A stretch of 64,000 nucleotides of DNA, taken from contig OZ005689.1 of NCBI GenBank assembly GCA_963930775.1, forward strand, positions 26,348,058-26,412,057, in the 5' to 3' direction. Within the stretch, counting starts at the first letter, position 1, and every line of letters starts with the position of its first letter. The notes beneath the pieces are model-generated. The model saw only the letters and a list, made by a program, of their open reading frames with translations. It did no database searches and was not told where the DNA came from. The stretch comes from Cliona cf. orientalis. Taxonomy: Eukaryota; Porifera; Demospongiae; Clionaida; Clionaidae. Positions 12,036 through 23,839 of the stretch are shown one piece after another. A program made the position numbers and the translations under genes.

Positions 12036-13190
12036 ATGGTCAGCTGCTCTCAGGGCACACCCCGACACGGAGTTCATAGGTTACCTCCTGGAAGGCATAC
12101 AGCACGGCTTCCGTATAGGATTCAATTACAAAAACGACCACACCCGATCCACTCACGTCAATCTCAGCTCTGCAAAGACCATCCAGACATTATCAGGAAA
12201 TATCTCGCCACGGAATGTGCAAAAGGGAGGATGCTCGAGCCCTTCCCTATAGGTTCCATGCCCGACATCCAAATTACCCGGATCGGTGTGATCCCCAAAA
12301 AATCTAGTTCTAGTAAGTGGAGGCTCATCACCGATGTATCCTTCTCCCCAGGAAAATCGGTCAATGACGGCATTAACCCAGAATTAACTACGCTATCTTA
12401 CATAAACGTCGACCAAATAGCGCATAAGATTACCCAACTGGGTAGAGGGTCCCAATTATCCAAGATGGATATCGAGGAGGCTTATCGGATTGTTCCCATC
12501 CACCCGGACGACAGACATCTATTGGGATGTCAATCGGACAATCAAGTCTACATAGATATTTCACTCCCGTTTGGATTGCGTAGTGCACCCATTATCTTCA
12601 CAGCCCTGGCAGACGCACTACAGTGGGTAATAGAACAGAGGGGTACCTCCCATGTGGCGCATTATCTAGACGATTTTGTCACAGTGGGGACACCCAACAC
12701 TGATCAGTGCTACATTAATTAGCTGATTATCTGCAGAACCTGCCAGGAACTAGGAATACCATTAGCCCCCCCACAAAAAAAGTAGGCCCGTCGACATGCC
12801 TAGTATTCCTAGGAATTGAAATTGATACTATGGCTATGGAGCTCCGCCTCCCACAAGAAAAATTACGCAAGCTACAAGAGCCGTTACAGGAATGGCAATT
12901 TAAGAAGACATGTACTAGGCACTCCCTAGAATCACTTCTGGGGTATTTAAACCATGCATACACATGCAAAGTGGTTCGTCCAGGCAGATCTTTCATCGGC
13001 AGACTTATAGCTATGCTGACGCAGGCAAAGCGTACACACAGATCATTGATCCGCATCAATAGTGAGGCACGGTCAGATATCAGGTGGTGGCACCTGTTCG
13101 TCTCATCATGGAATGGTGTTTCAATGCTACAAGAACAACTCCGAAAGCATCCGAACCACGAACTCTGGTCGGACGCATTCGGCTCATGGG
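12036..13190 (+). pseudogene. DIRS reverse transcriptase / start of RNase H, remnant
   Basis: Motifs in order are ITRIGVIPKKSS with SSKWRLITDVS, LSKMDIEEAYRIVPIH, FGLRSAPIIFTALADALQW and HYLDDFVTVG (the YxDD-type catalytic box). These are followed by the connection segment MAMELRLPQEKLRKLQ and VVRPGRSFIGRLI, then WSDAFGSW at the RNase H start. The fold-back element at 13191 interrupts the RNase H part. A fossil. Confidence 0.85.
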
Positions 13191-14820
13191 CAGTCGATAG
13201 GCCAGCGGTCCAATTGTTGCAGATCCAGGAAGTGCATCCGGTGGCACATTCCAGTGCATGCAATTTTTGCCGTTTTTTATCTATTTTTCTTACCTGTCCT
13301 ATCTAGGCCATCGTTCATTTCTAGGACTCCAAACAAAGACCAGAAGACAGAGGAACTCTTCTACTTTCTGCTCGTTCAAGTCCTATAACCCGGAGACATT
13401 CATGAGGTCCGCGGCTACCGCTTTTATGCATGCTACTCTCAAGCGCTCGCAAAAAGTGCCTCGCGCAAAAAGTGGCACGTTTTGGTTCCCCAGGATGGAT
13501 TCCCATGATTCAAGCATCATTCAATAGCTCTTGTACTGCTCTACAATATAAGACTGGAATGAAGTTTTTCCATCGAGCGGTTCCAAAGTTACACGCTGTT
13601 ACAAATAGTATAAAATTTTGTTATTTTATCAATAGAAACATTGAATAAAATACGTGTAAATCAATGACAGAACTTTCTAGGTGGTAGAAAGATATTATGC
13701 AGCCATCAAAGGCCTTCTTGAAGGTTTGGAGAAGGTGGTTAAAGCTTCCACAACCAGTCTCCTATGCCATCACGACACACTGACAGCTACAATTGACAGA
13801 GTAAGTGCTCAAGCAGCCACAGGGATGGTGCGAGGACCTAGAGTGAGCAGCTTAGCACCTCAGAAGATAGCTTCAAAACAAAAGCTATACCTGAGGCCTA
13901 GGCAGCACCTTTTCTTTGGCGGTGGAACTCCATTGCTCCCCCTCTCACCATCTCATACTCGTCAATAGCTGACCATCACCTAAGAGATTGTGCACGTGTA
14001 TACACAAGGGGTATAGGGGTGTGTGTAAGACGGGGGGAGAGATAGAGAGACAGGTGGTACCTGGGAAAATTGCTATCTTATTTAACCTCCATGGATGTGA
14101 ACTTGTGCTTTTCAGCTTCATTGTCAGCTGATTTACACAAATTATGGCATAGATATCTACTCCCTTGCCATTTCAGCTGGTAAGGCTCACCCTCATCCCT
14201 GGACTTAATTATTTGCTTGAAGATAGAAAGAAACTAACCATTTGAATGATGATGTCTACTCCCTAGAAACTTGGAGCTTCATATTGAGCACTCCCCTCCC
14301 CCTTAGCATTTACTGGACAAATCGTCAGACACTCATCAAAACTTTGAGAAGACATAGAGAATACCACGCGGTTGTACTGAAATTTTCCAATTTTTTGATG
14401 CCGTGTAACTCTGGAACCGCTCGATGGAAATACTTTGTTCCAGTCTTATATTGTAGAGCAGTACAACAGCTATTGAATGATGCTTGAATCATGGGAATCC
14501 ATCCAGGGGAACCAAAACGTGCCACTTTTTGCACGAGGCACTTTTTGTGAGCGCTTGAGAGTAGCATGCATAAAAGTGGTCGCCGCGGAGCTCATGAATG
14601 TCTCTGGGTTATAGGACTTGAACGAGCAGAAAGTAGAAGAGTTCTTCTGTCTTCTGGTCTTTGTCTGGAGTCCTAGAAGTGAACGATGATGGCCTAGATA
14701 GGACAGGTAAGAAAAATAGATAAAAAACGGCAAAAAATTGCATGCACTGGAATGTGCCACTGGATGCACTTCCTGGATCTGCAACGTTTGTACTATTTTG
14801 GACCGCTGGCCTAACGACTG
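13191..14820. mobile_element. 1.63-kb fold-back transposon nested in DIRS RNase H
   Basis: Long inverted arms (about 13191-13602 and 14400-14820) begin CAGTCGATAGGCCAGCGG on the left and end CCGCTGGCCTAACGACTG on the right. The arms stay alignable for about 400 bp, with one 13-bp difference near the tips. TGGG lies immediately outside each end (13187-13190 and 14821-14824), a possible 4-bp target duplication. DIRS RNase H sequence resumes outside the right arm. The arms themselves do not look coding. The central loop of about 800 bp holds a 95-codon frame. Superfamily unknown. Confidence 0.8.
13681..13968 (+). CDS. 95-codon ORF in the loop of the fold-back element
   Basis: Reads ERYYAAIKGLLEGLEKVVKA near the start (amphipathic, helix-like), then LTATIDRVSAQAATG, and ends LFFGGGTPLLPLSPSHTRQ. 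The frame is preceded by a splice-acceptor-like actttctag at 13680, and GTAAGT follows ATTGACAGA inside it, so the first third could be a captured exon. It may instead be a piece of the element's own transposase. I do not recognise the family, and there is no second copy in this window to test coding constraint. Confidence 0.3.
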   Translation: MVERYYAAIKGLLEGLEKVVKASTTSLLCHHDTLTATIDRVSAQAATGMVRGPRVSSLAPQKIASKQKLYLRPRQHLFFGGGTPLLPLSPSHTRQ

Positions 14821-14937
14821 TGGGGGGCAAGAGCATTATGGGACAGCCACGGGTTTCAAATGAAATGGCCAGCATCACTACAATCATGCCAAATTACTAT
14901 AAAGGAACTAATTCCAATCACTCTAGCCTGTGCTATA

Positions 14938-15598
14938 TGTGACCATCTACGGGAAAACCTGGCATATGGGATCCGCGCGCTATTCGCGCAATGCGCGTTT
15001 TTAGTAGCTCAGGTAGTTTGTCAAAGTCCAGATTTTGTCATATACATGTCGAATAACCCATCTAACTGTTGCCATCTTCTACGGAGACCAGTCGTGCTAT
15101 ACAAAGGCGAAATAACCCTTCATTTTGACCCACCTAGTCGGCACAGCCACTGTACACGGAGCCCGTTGCTATGGGCGCTAATTAGAATTCTCTACCTAGG
15201 TACAGCTAGATTCATCGATCTACTGTACGTTCGCTCACCTTTTTAGCTTCTTGGGCATCTAAGAACAATCGGCTGTCGTCAACAACCAAATTCAACTCTT
15301 GCTCGATCTTTACTTTCATTTCGAACGGCTCCGCCCAGGTCCATTTAATTGATTTCTGGGTCACGCGTAGTATGGGGGAACGCCATACGCGTGCATAGCA
15401 ACGCCTTTGGACCGTAATTTCTCGATTATTGGGGGTGTGGCGCGATCGCAAACAAAGCGCTGTATCTCCACAACGAAGCGCATGATCGGTCTAGAACTTG
15501 AACGCGAGTTAGCTCTACGGTAGAGCTTATCATAGATGCATCAAACTCAACTTTCACAAAAAAATCCCATATGGCAGGTTTTCCCATAGACGGTCACA
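14938..15598. mobile_element. TA-flanked MITE, copy 1 (nested in DIRS copy 2)
   Basis: Ends TGTGACCATCTACGGGAAAA and TTTTCCCATAGACGGTCACA, with TA on both sides (14936-14937 and 15599-15600). The second copy at 59653-60320 keeps better ends (TGTGACCGGATTTGGGAAAA) and the same interior. The minus-strand interior keeps a readable stretch (KIEQELNLVVDDSRLFLDAQ) that is only partly open in copy 2, so coding is doubtful. A tyrosine-recombinase retroelement is its host, so it is younger than that element. Confidence 0.85.
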
Positions 15599-15599
15599 T

Positions 15600-16885
15600 A
15601 TGGGGAAATATTGGGTCAAATCAACTATTCAAGCCAACTGTGACAATGAGCGGTAGTTACCATGATAAACTCAGGCTACACTCAAGAACCATTCCTCATG
15701 CACTTACTAAGATGTATCTTCTTATCAGCAAGATTTGAATTTTCCCTAACAGCAGCCCATGTACCTGGCCGAAAAAAAACACTTTAGCAGATGCAATTTC
15801 CAGAGATAATGCAACACTATTCCTTTCTTTATCACCACAGGCAGACCGTATGCCGACAGAAGTTTCACAAGACCTGATGGACAAGCTACTGGTCGAAAAA
15901 CCGGATTGGACATCCAACAGCTGGACACTTTGGTTTCACACTACTTTCAATGCTCCCTAGCCACATCTACACAACGATCCTTTGCTTTAGCGAAAAGGAG
16001 GTATTTACAGTTTTGTTCAACGTACAACATCACTCCACTACCGGCACAGGAAAATAATCTATGTAGCTTTGCTGCTTACTTAACTAATTCTGGAATCTCA
16101 TATCAACATGTTATATGTTGGCAGTAAAACACATGCAAGTGGAGCGGGGTATGGGTGACATACAATTTACCAGTATGCCAGTCTTGGAGCATGTATTAAG
16201 AGGTGTGAAGGAGCATGCCAAGAAGGCCAAGCCCACATTGACCCGCCTACCCATCACATCTATTTTATTAAAAATTTGGGCAGTATGGGAAAAGGATGCA
16301 AAGGATTTTGACAAGATCATGCTGTGGGCAGCATGTTGTACATGCTATTTTGGCTTTCTCAGATCGGGGGAAGTATGTGTCCCTTCAGCTAAGGAATATG
16401 ATCCTTCAGCTCATTTAAGCATCAGTGATGTTGCTCATGTAAAACCCTTTGTCGTGTCAGTTAATATTAAGGCATCAAAAAGTGATCCATATTGACAAGG
16501 AGTTACTATTTTTCTGGGAGCATCTGATCAGCTTCTTTGCCCCGTGAAGGCTCTACTAGCGTATAAAGTAGTCCGAGGTCAAGTTCCAGGCTCTCTATTT
16601 CACTTCAAAAGATGGACAACCGCTTACAAGAGAAAAATTGAAAGCCAACCTCCGAGCAGCCCTCTCGGAAGCAGGAGTAGACGCTGGACACAGTTTCCGT
16701 ATAGGTGCAGGTACAGTGGCCCATGGATAGATTATTCCACAATTATGACACTGGGTCGCTGGAAAAGTGATGCTTATCTCCGGTATATCCGGATACCAAA
16801 AGAACACCTAGCTAAGATTTCTTCCAATATTGCACACCCTATCGATACAAGTAACAGACTCGTATTTCAACCTATAATAGAATAA
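15600..16885 (+). pseudogene. DIRS RNase H end and tyrosine recombinase remnant
   Basis: 15640-15950 reads the end of the RNase H-like part (TAAHVPGRKNTLADAISRDN). From 15906 comes the recombinase, with STQRSFALAKRRYLQFC as its N-terminal core-binding part, WAACCTCYFGFLRSGE, the box HSFRIGAG at about 16686, and LGRWKSDAYLRYIRIP near the end. These match DIRS-group recombinases. A fossil. Confidence 0.85.
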
Positions 16886-17092
16886 AAAATCATTATGAGC
16901 TTGAAACAATTACAATTTACAGGTGGTTTGGGGATATAACGCCACTCTATTGAGCCCAGGCGCGCATAATAATAATACTTGAAGGGCAACCTATGAGCCC
17001 TATGAAGGGCAGTAACATGTGGAAACGGATGGATAGGGCCGAGCACGGTCAAAAACGCGCGCCGATCCTGTATGGAGTGTCGTCATTTTGGC

Positions 17093-17319
17093 GGGGCTGG
17101 TGCGAGCACAGCCCTGCCCCCAAACGCATAAATAATGCACTCTAATCGTCTGTATGCGAGTCACGGGATGATTAGATATGCCTACTGCTCACACCTCGCC
17201 TTACAAGCCTGGCTCCCCCTGCCAAACTATCTAGCTACTATGCAGTTAGCTGGTTTGGTTCCCACCTTCGTGGCTAGGATAATATTAGATATTAATAGCT
17301 TGAGAAGAGTTAAATAGAA
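17093..17319 (+). repeat. DIRS split direct repeat B1
   Basis: Runs from GGGGCTGGTGCGAGCA to GAGAAGAGTTAA and abuts A2. It recurs as B2 at 17617-17851 with scattered differences. Both contain CTAGCTACTATGCAGTTAGC and TTCCCACCTTCGTG. Confidence 0.9.
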
Positions 17320-17534
17320 TTTAATGACAGTTAAACGCAGTTAACTCATTCAAGCCCCCAGCCGCTTCGCTGGTACGGGGTGTGTGCAGGACGGGGTCTC
17401 TTCCAGCTCCTACGGTAGGCATGCGCAAACAGGGTCTCTGCCCGCTGCTACGGACGTATGAGATGGGCATGTGCAAAGCAAGCCCATCACATCGTGGTTT
17501 TCCGACAAGACGCGAGAAAAAGGCTAAGAATCTT
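17320..17534 (+). repeat. DIRS split direct repeat A2
   Basis: Second copy of A1 (10192-10408), placed between B1 and B2 as in PAT/Ngaro-type elements. An 80-bp spacer with no A or B counterpart separates it from B2. Confidence 0.9.
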
Positions 17535-17616
17535 CCTCCCACCATCCCCAGCTTCTCCATCAACTTGTTTTGAGTTGGTGTGATAGGGTCAGGCTTGCAT
17601 GAGGTATAGTGTTTGA

Positions 17617-17851
17617 GGGGCTGGTGCGAGCAGTACCCTGCCCCCAAACGCATAAATAATGCATGCTAATCGTCAATAGCATCCGTAGGCGAGTCACGGG
17701 ATAATCAGTTATGCCTACTACTCACACCTCGCCTTGCAAGCCTGGCTCCCCCTGCCAAACTATCTAGCTACTATGCAGTTAGCTGGTTTGGTTCCCACCT
17801 TCGTGACTAGGATCACATTATTTATGATATTAATAGCTTGAGAAGAGTTAA
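17617..17851 (+). repeat. DIRS split direct repeat B2 (element right end)
   Basis: Second copy of B1. Its end, GAGAAGAGTTAA, marks the right boundary of DIRS copy 2. No target duplication against the left boundary is visible, which is expected for recombinase-mediated insertion. Confidence 0.9.
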
Positions 17852-18734
17852 CATAAAGTATAGCCATGCTGGTGTACACTGACCACTGATCTTTAGATCT
17901 ATGGTAAATGCCGACTAAAGCTCAGGGCTCAAATTAATGTTCAATAACCGGACAATTTCCACCAAAATATTTAATTTGACAGCTTAAAAAATTACTTTGT
18001 CCATAATGGAAGTACAAATGGTAGTAAGCTAATGGTGGCAGCTTACACAGGCAATGTACTGGGTGGGCTGTTGGTGTGGTGACAGTTTGTACAGTAAACC
18101 TGTTTAGTGGTGATTAGCACCACCCAAGCCACACAACTACTGGCAGACTTGGATAATCTTTGGCACTTGAAAAGCTTTAGCTGCTTGCAGGAGTGCATGA
18201 GAGGGAAGGGGGAGGAGTGCGAAGCGCCTATGCATTAAATGAAAAATTCAAAACTTACCCATTCTGCACGCGTTACCAAAAATAGCAAGCGGATGCGGTC
18301 AGGGCCGTCTCGCGTAACCGCAAATGCTGACGTCGGCACTCTCGTGAGATCTTGAGAAGATGGAGCCAGAGAAGCTTGTTGCTCACAATCCCTCAATCGG
18401 CTACGTGACGAAGTTGTTGAGAACTCTTCGATGAGCAACCGGAACGTTCGTGCCTCCCGTCGAAGGTCTGACCTCCAAGAAGATCACCTTGTCTTCTCAC
18501 TAAGAGGCGCCAGGCGGCAGAGGCAGCCATCTTCACACCGGTCAGGGAAGTGGTTAGAAAGGCAATGCGCCTCCAATCTTGGGAGATGCTCAATTATTTT
18601 ATGAACATGATTTCCAAGTACAGTCATCTGAGGTCAAACTATGTGAAAGCGTCAGCAAACAACAAGCTTACCAACTACGCTATTGCCTCAAGAAGCACCA
18701 CAAGCAATGATGAACGTGTTAACGTTGTTACGTA
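17852..18734. other. Intergenic with an end fragment of a hAT-like element
   Basis: 18190-18310 resembles the inner arms of the element at 60377-61319 (gagggaagggggaggagtgcgaagcgcctatgc, then acttacccat-ctgcacgcgtta). No complementary end is nearby, so it is a solo or degraded copy. No exon is recognised. Confidence 0.4.
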
Positions 18735-19166
18735 ATACTGTATTTTCTCGTTATTAGGCGCATCTTGCTTATAAGCGCATATTCGTTATTAACCGCATGC
18801 CATTTTCCTGACCTAAGCACTCGCTGTTCGACACATTTCGCATACAAGCGCATACTATGTGACCCTTGACCTCGATATCTGCATGCTTTCTTGCTAGCCC
18901 AGGGTTCCAGCCTTTTCCTCGAAATCACGATGGTTACTATCGATTCTCGGGTTCTTCGAGCTATGAGCACCATTTCGAGCTGGGAGGAATGCAACAACAC
19001 AAATGATTGTGCGATCAATCAATTGGCCACACCCCTAAATGATACCATGAACGCGCATACGTTCTTGGATGTAACTATTCTTTATTAGGTGCATCTTGCT
19101 ATTGATCGCAGGTTTTCTTCCTGTGGAGATATAAACGCATGCGCTAAATAGCGGAAAAATACGGTA
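18735..19166. mobile_element. TACYGTATTTT MITE, GCGCAT-rich ends (copy a)
   Basis: Left end TACTGTATTTTCTCG then GTTATTAGGCGCATC; right end GCGCATGCG...AAAAATACGGTATA. The arms are rich in ATTAGGCGCAT/ATAAGCGCAT. A 52-codon frame inside (MVTIDSRVLRAMSTISSW) recurs in copy b (58785-59236), but most differences between copies change amino acids, so it is not treated as a gene. Confidence 0.8.
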
Positions 19167-20499
19167 TATACATCGATCTGGTACAGCTAATCTTGATTCT
19201 CAGATGTTTCACAGTATCTTTGCCTATGCCTCATACTTTTTGCATGCTTGTGATGACCAGTTAGTTAGAAATTCAGATATAAAAGTCAGCAGCTGAAAGA
19301 AAGTTCAACCTTTTAATACCTGCAAGTGGGCATGCATGCCCCCCCCCCCCAACCACCTTCACAGTGTTGTAGCTAGCTCGTATTTTAAAGGGGGTGGTGC
19401 TTAAAAAATCAAAACAATATTGTGGCTTTAAAAACCACATCAAACAAAACTGAGGTCAGAAAGGAGGGTGACTGCCCTCCATTCTACCCTCTGGCTACAA
19501 CCCTGCTTAAATTGCTTGCTCTGGGACTGCTTTGTATCAATTATATTTAGTTAGATGAGAACACCATATAGGTGCCAAAACATACTTCTTGTTGTACATG
19601 TAGAACACAAACGCAGGTTCATGCTTTGGGAACCACTAATTTCTCATAGCAACCAGTTCCATTACTGCAATCACCACTAGGCTTGTAACTAGGCTTGTAG
19701 TACACATGCACACACATGCACACAAAATAGAACATACTTTGGAATCAAGTGAATATAGGATAGCTTCATCTCATATAGCATCCAGGGCTCTGGGTTGAAT
19801 CCCGAGCAATAAACTTCTGGTCTACTTCTAATACTTTGTATATCATGACTAGCCTCCGTAAACGATGGCAACAGTTAGAAGAGTTGTTTGACATATAGAT
19901 GACAAAATCTGGACTAACAATAAAGAGATTGAGCTACTAGAGACGCACTGCTACTGAGGCGGGCCAGCCCTGCAGCTATTGACTGCATACACAATACGTG
20001 GAGCCAAGGGGACTGTCGGGGAGGTAGCTACGAGCATGTGGAAGACGTATTGTTACATACACACATACACATACACATACACATACACAAGTACGGCAGT
20101 TTTCTTGTGATTAGCAACTCTAGAGAGCTGCTAAGCCTGCAACCACCAAGAAGTCAGCTATGCCCCAAGAAGGAATCTACGAGCAAGCTAAAATCAAAGC
20201 AATCCAGACCAAGGACAATTTTGTCCTTGACCCATTACTCTACTGGTGCCAATCCTCCAGCCAATGCTGATAGCCTCCCCCCCCCCCCCCCCCCCCCCCC
20301 AAAAATCACTGGTCCCAGTCCCCAATCAATTATAGCACAACAGCATGGAGCTGTTTACATATCCATGAATAATCATGTACCTCACCAACAAAGGCTTCAT
20401 ATCGAAATCTGAAAGCAATTAGTGTAAATCCTTCTGCAGCGGACACACACAAAGTGAGTACCATAATGCTCATGGGCATGCGCCAAGCATTAATTTAAG
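19167..20499. repeat. Duplicated block carrying an empty TTAA site, plus microsatellites
   Basis: 19321-19810 is paralogous to 29085-30390. The TTAA at 19385-19388 is unoccupied here and holds a 648-bp insertion in the other copy. Also present are a poly-C run at 19340, an (ACACAT)n-like tract at 20055-20090 and about 24 C at 20277-20300. No gene. Confidence 0.7.
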
Positions 20500-20800
20500 G
20501 CACAACCAAGTAAGCAAATCTTACTCCCCTCATCAAGTCAACCTCGGGTATGTTGCTGGCTATGCACTCGTATCTACATTATGCTTTATTAACACTTGGC
20601 GCATGTGCACAATCTTTACGGTACTCAATTTGCATACACGCATGTGTGTGTGTCCCCCCCCCCCCCCCCCGCTGTCTCTTAAAAGGCTTGTACTACTCCA
20701 CCTCCCCTCACTGACAAAAGTAGAGTCAATAGGCGTGGCAAATAACCGCAGCATATGCTATATGTGCTCATGGACCTTGCCAAACGATTCAAAGCATAAT
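20500..20800 (+). repeat. Duplicated block, copy 1 (pairs with 23265-23530)
   Basis: Shares agtaagcaaatcttactccc, ctatgcactcgtatctac, ttggcgcat and gagtcaataggcgtggcaaa with the downstream copy in the same order. A poly-C run (about 17) at 20654 interrupts this copy only. Confidence 0.75.
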
Positions 20801-23264
20801 GACAACCAAGCTTGGCCTCGTGCACTATAAAGCTACGACAAGATGGTGACCATATGTATTCAACTCACTCAATTCTGAGATGAGACCCTAAGCTATGATC
20901 TAGTCTCGAGTCCAGATCAGGGTTTTTATCTGGCCCAAAAATTTGGGGGGGGGGGGGGGGGGGGGGGGGAACATGGGAGAAGTTGAAGTAATGGGCCACC
21001 TTGGCAGCCCAAGGGGGTGGGTGCGGGAGGGATATGTGCCCCCATCCAGGAAACGTGAACTTGATCAATTACTCAAAACCATTAAAATGAACAACCATGG
21101 TCTAAAGAGGATGATGAATTTTGTGAGTACATACTACCCGCAATGAAGCTGGAATGAACTCCATAGCTGGTACGGTATTAAACACATCTACTCAAATCAC
21201 ATCACAAAATCCACCAGTGTTTTATTTAGAGGGGGGGAACCATGGGATTTCCCCACCCCCCTAAAAACTGCCATCATAATCTTAGAGTTGTGTGTCCGTC
21301 TGTCTGTCCGTTACGGAAGGTCGGCGGAAGTGATTTGACCCCGCGACACAAGTGGCTATATCCCTGGCCCTGGAATATTACAAGCTAGAACAAGGCGATC
21401 TCTGCGAGCGCCAGCCTGGGTACTAGTTACATGCACAAACACTAGCTTCTTGGATGGACTGTACAAAACTAAGCAACAAACGGGGACTTACATTCAGCGA
21501 TCTGCAGTTAGGCAAGCAGCTTGATTCCTGAGAAGTCGTCCTAGTGGTCATTACGGAGGGAGTAGATTCTGACTCTGGCTTCTCGCTTACTCAAGTCTTG
21601 CGAGTGGAGCTACGAGCAAGTTAACGACTTTTTTGGACTGTTGATTGATTTAGACATGTGCTCAAGCAGGATGCCATGAATGCGCATGCTCAATAGAAAG
21701 TTCCAGAACGGATAAAGGGCGGTTTCAGCCACCTGGCTCACCAATTAAACTAGAACTCTAGCCTCTGGCCATGCACCCGTGTCATAACTGCGCATGCTCA
21801 ATTGAATGTTCCAGAACACAGGACTATCCTATATTAGCTATGGGGCTCTTAAGAATCCAAAATAAAAGTATCGAGGAAAGCAGGGGGCGAGCAGAGCGAG
21901 CTCCCTTGCTTGTATACAATATAGTAATAACAGCCATTGATAGCTTAATGCACAACACGTTGCCTATTGCTAGCTAGAATTAAAGTGAAATGCGCCTATT
22001 TACAGATTCATCCCGCAAACCAAGTGCAAATTTGATCAATGGGTAGCTATGCCCACAAGGTATGTCATGAAAAAGGAGAAAATGTGTAGTAACAAACCAA
22101 ACTGAGATGTGGTCTCAGAAGACACCAGAAGCAGTCTCAGAGGTTATTAAATTTAATATTTTCCTGGGGGGGGGGGGGGGGGCATGCCCCCAGACCCCCT
22201 AGGCTGATCACGGCGTGCTATGCACGCCGTGATAGTCTTGTCATCGATTGTATCCCCCCATGGGAAAAACCCTACACCATGTCTGCCTATAATAATATTA
22301 TAACCAGTACCTTGCTCCTGTGATGCGGTAGTTGGGTGGGGGGCAGCCCTGCAAGGGGATCCCTCGCTAGACCACGAAGTCCAATGAACCACTGTAGAAA
22401 AAAAATTAGCTATATAATTAGCGCTCAAATGACACAGCACACGTAGGGGTTGCAACGAATGTAAACGGGAATGCGCAATCGACTATTCCAATCTTAGCCA
22501 GCACAAAAGATGCCTCAAGAGGTTCGCCCTGTCCAAACGATCACACTTAGAGGCGATCAGGCAACGCGAGCTCGATGACCTGTGGTCACAAAAGCGGCAG
22601 GCAACTGTGAATAGGAAATACAAATCATAAGTGTAACTCCGTCTGAGCCTTGAATCGGCTTTGCAATTTTGATTCTTAGATCTATGGAAACGCAAAATTT
22701 GAAAGAGCTTTGTTCCATCAACGGGAAACACCCAGTGCTGAATACGCAACCACTACATATGGTAAGATTTGTATCATAGCCAGTACCTTGATTCTGTGAT
22801 GTGACTAAAAGTGCGGTTCTCGTGACATGCAGGTTTTTTTTGTAAATCTGGTCACAATTATCAGATTGACTGAGGCGAGCCCCACACTAATCAGTACTAC
22901 GAGAAAACAGCTGTACTTTTGTATCTATGTTTCTGGCTAGATTCTTAATACTTCTACTTACCTCACTCGAACGTTTAGCAGCCATCTTCTCCTTGAACGT
23001 GGTTGTGCACTAAAACATTGATAAAAAGCAGGTAAAAATCAATCTCTAGAAGTAGACTAGAAGTATATTAGACGTACTAGTAATAGGACTCACACTCATG
23101 GCTAGCTAATAGAGAAACTATGCAGTGATGCAACACTGCAAAACATATGGATAATAATCAATAGTCCCCAATCAATGCTGAAAGCATGCAACTACATTGG
23201 TCCCAGTACTAGTCCCCAATCAATGCTGACAGCAACCACATAGGTCCCAGTCTCCCAACCAAGT
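20801..23264. other. Intergenic with homopolymer tracts
   Basis: About 25 G at 20945-20969 and about 17 G at 22166-22182, the latter followed closely by a C run (a potential hairpin). The palindrome tcacggcgtg-ctatg-cacgccgtga lies near 22208-22233. No exon is supported. Confidence 0.45.
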
Positions 23265-23530
23265 GTCAATCACAGGCACAGCCAGGTAAGCAAATCTTAC
23301 TCCCCTCATCAACTCAACCTTGGGTTTCTAGCGGGCTATGCACTCATATCTACCTTATGCTATATTAACGCTTGGCGCATTTGCACAATCGTTACGGTAC
23401 TAAATTTGTGTGTGTCCCCGCTTGTACTACCCCACCTCCCCCCACTGGCAAAAGGTGCAGTGGGTAGAGTCAATAGGCGTGGCAAATAAAAAACACAGTA
23501 TATGCTATATATACTCGTGGACCTCGAAGT
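23265..23530 (+). repeat. Duplicated block, copy 2
   Basis: Counterpart of 20500-20800. Upstream, two short copies of tagtccccaatcaatgctga sit at 23162 and 23211. Confidence 0.75.
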
Positions 23531-23839
23531 GCAATGAAGCTTTTTCGACGATTTTGACGGATTTATTATCCCTCAGAGGCCTAACACATGTCCAGATCTG
23601 GCGATTTTTGTACTGACAGACGACAGACATGCACGTGGGGGTAATAAACACTGAGATTTGATCAAAATTCATGGATACTGCATTTGATCATGGGATTTGC
23701 TCCAGGGGAGAGGCAATTGATGTCATATCTAGGTCAAATCCCCACCCTTTGCCCGTGGGGTGGTACCTGGGGTGATAGGTGCATTACATTTCGATAAAAA
23801 GCCTTCCTATACCAAGTCAGACCAGTTCCCTGACCCAAA

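Larger units (their letters stand above)
10192..17851 (+). mobile_element. DIRS-type retroelement fossil, copy 2, with split direct repeats
   Basis: About 7.66 kb including two nested insertions (13191-14820 and 14938-15598). Parts in order are repeat A1, gag-like ORF, reverse transcriptase, RNase H-like part, tyrosine recombinase, then B1, A2 and B2. This A1 - genes - B1 - A2 - B2 plan is the known arrangement of PAT- and Ngaro-type DIRS elements, which replicate through a circular DNA made by joining the split repeats. Broken, with several breaks. A1 and A2 agree at roughly nine bases in ten by eye, so the insertion is not recent. Confidence 0.9.

Noticed and set aside
13258-14784. Two nearly identical 90-100 codon frames on opposite strands as duplicated genes.
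   Set aside because: They are the two inverted arms of the fold-back element read in each direction.
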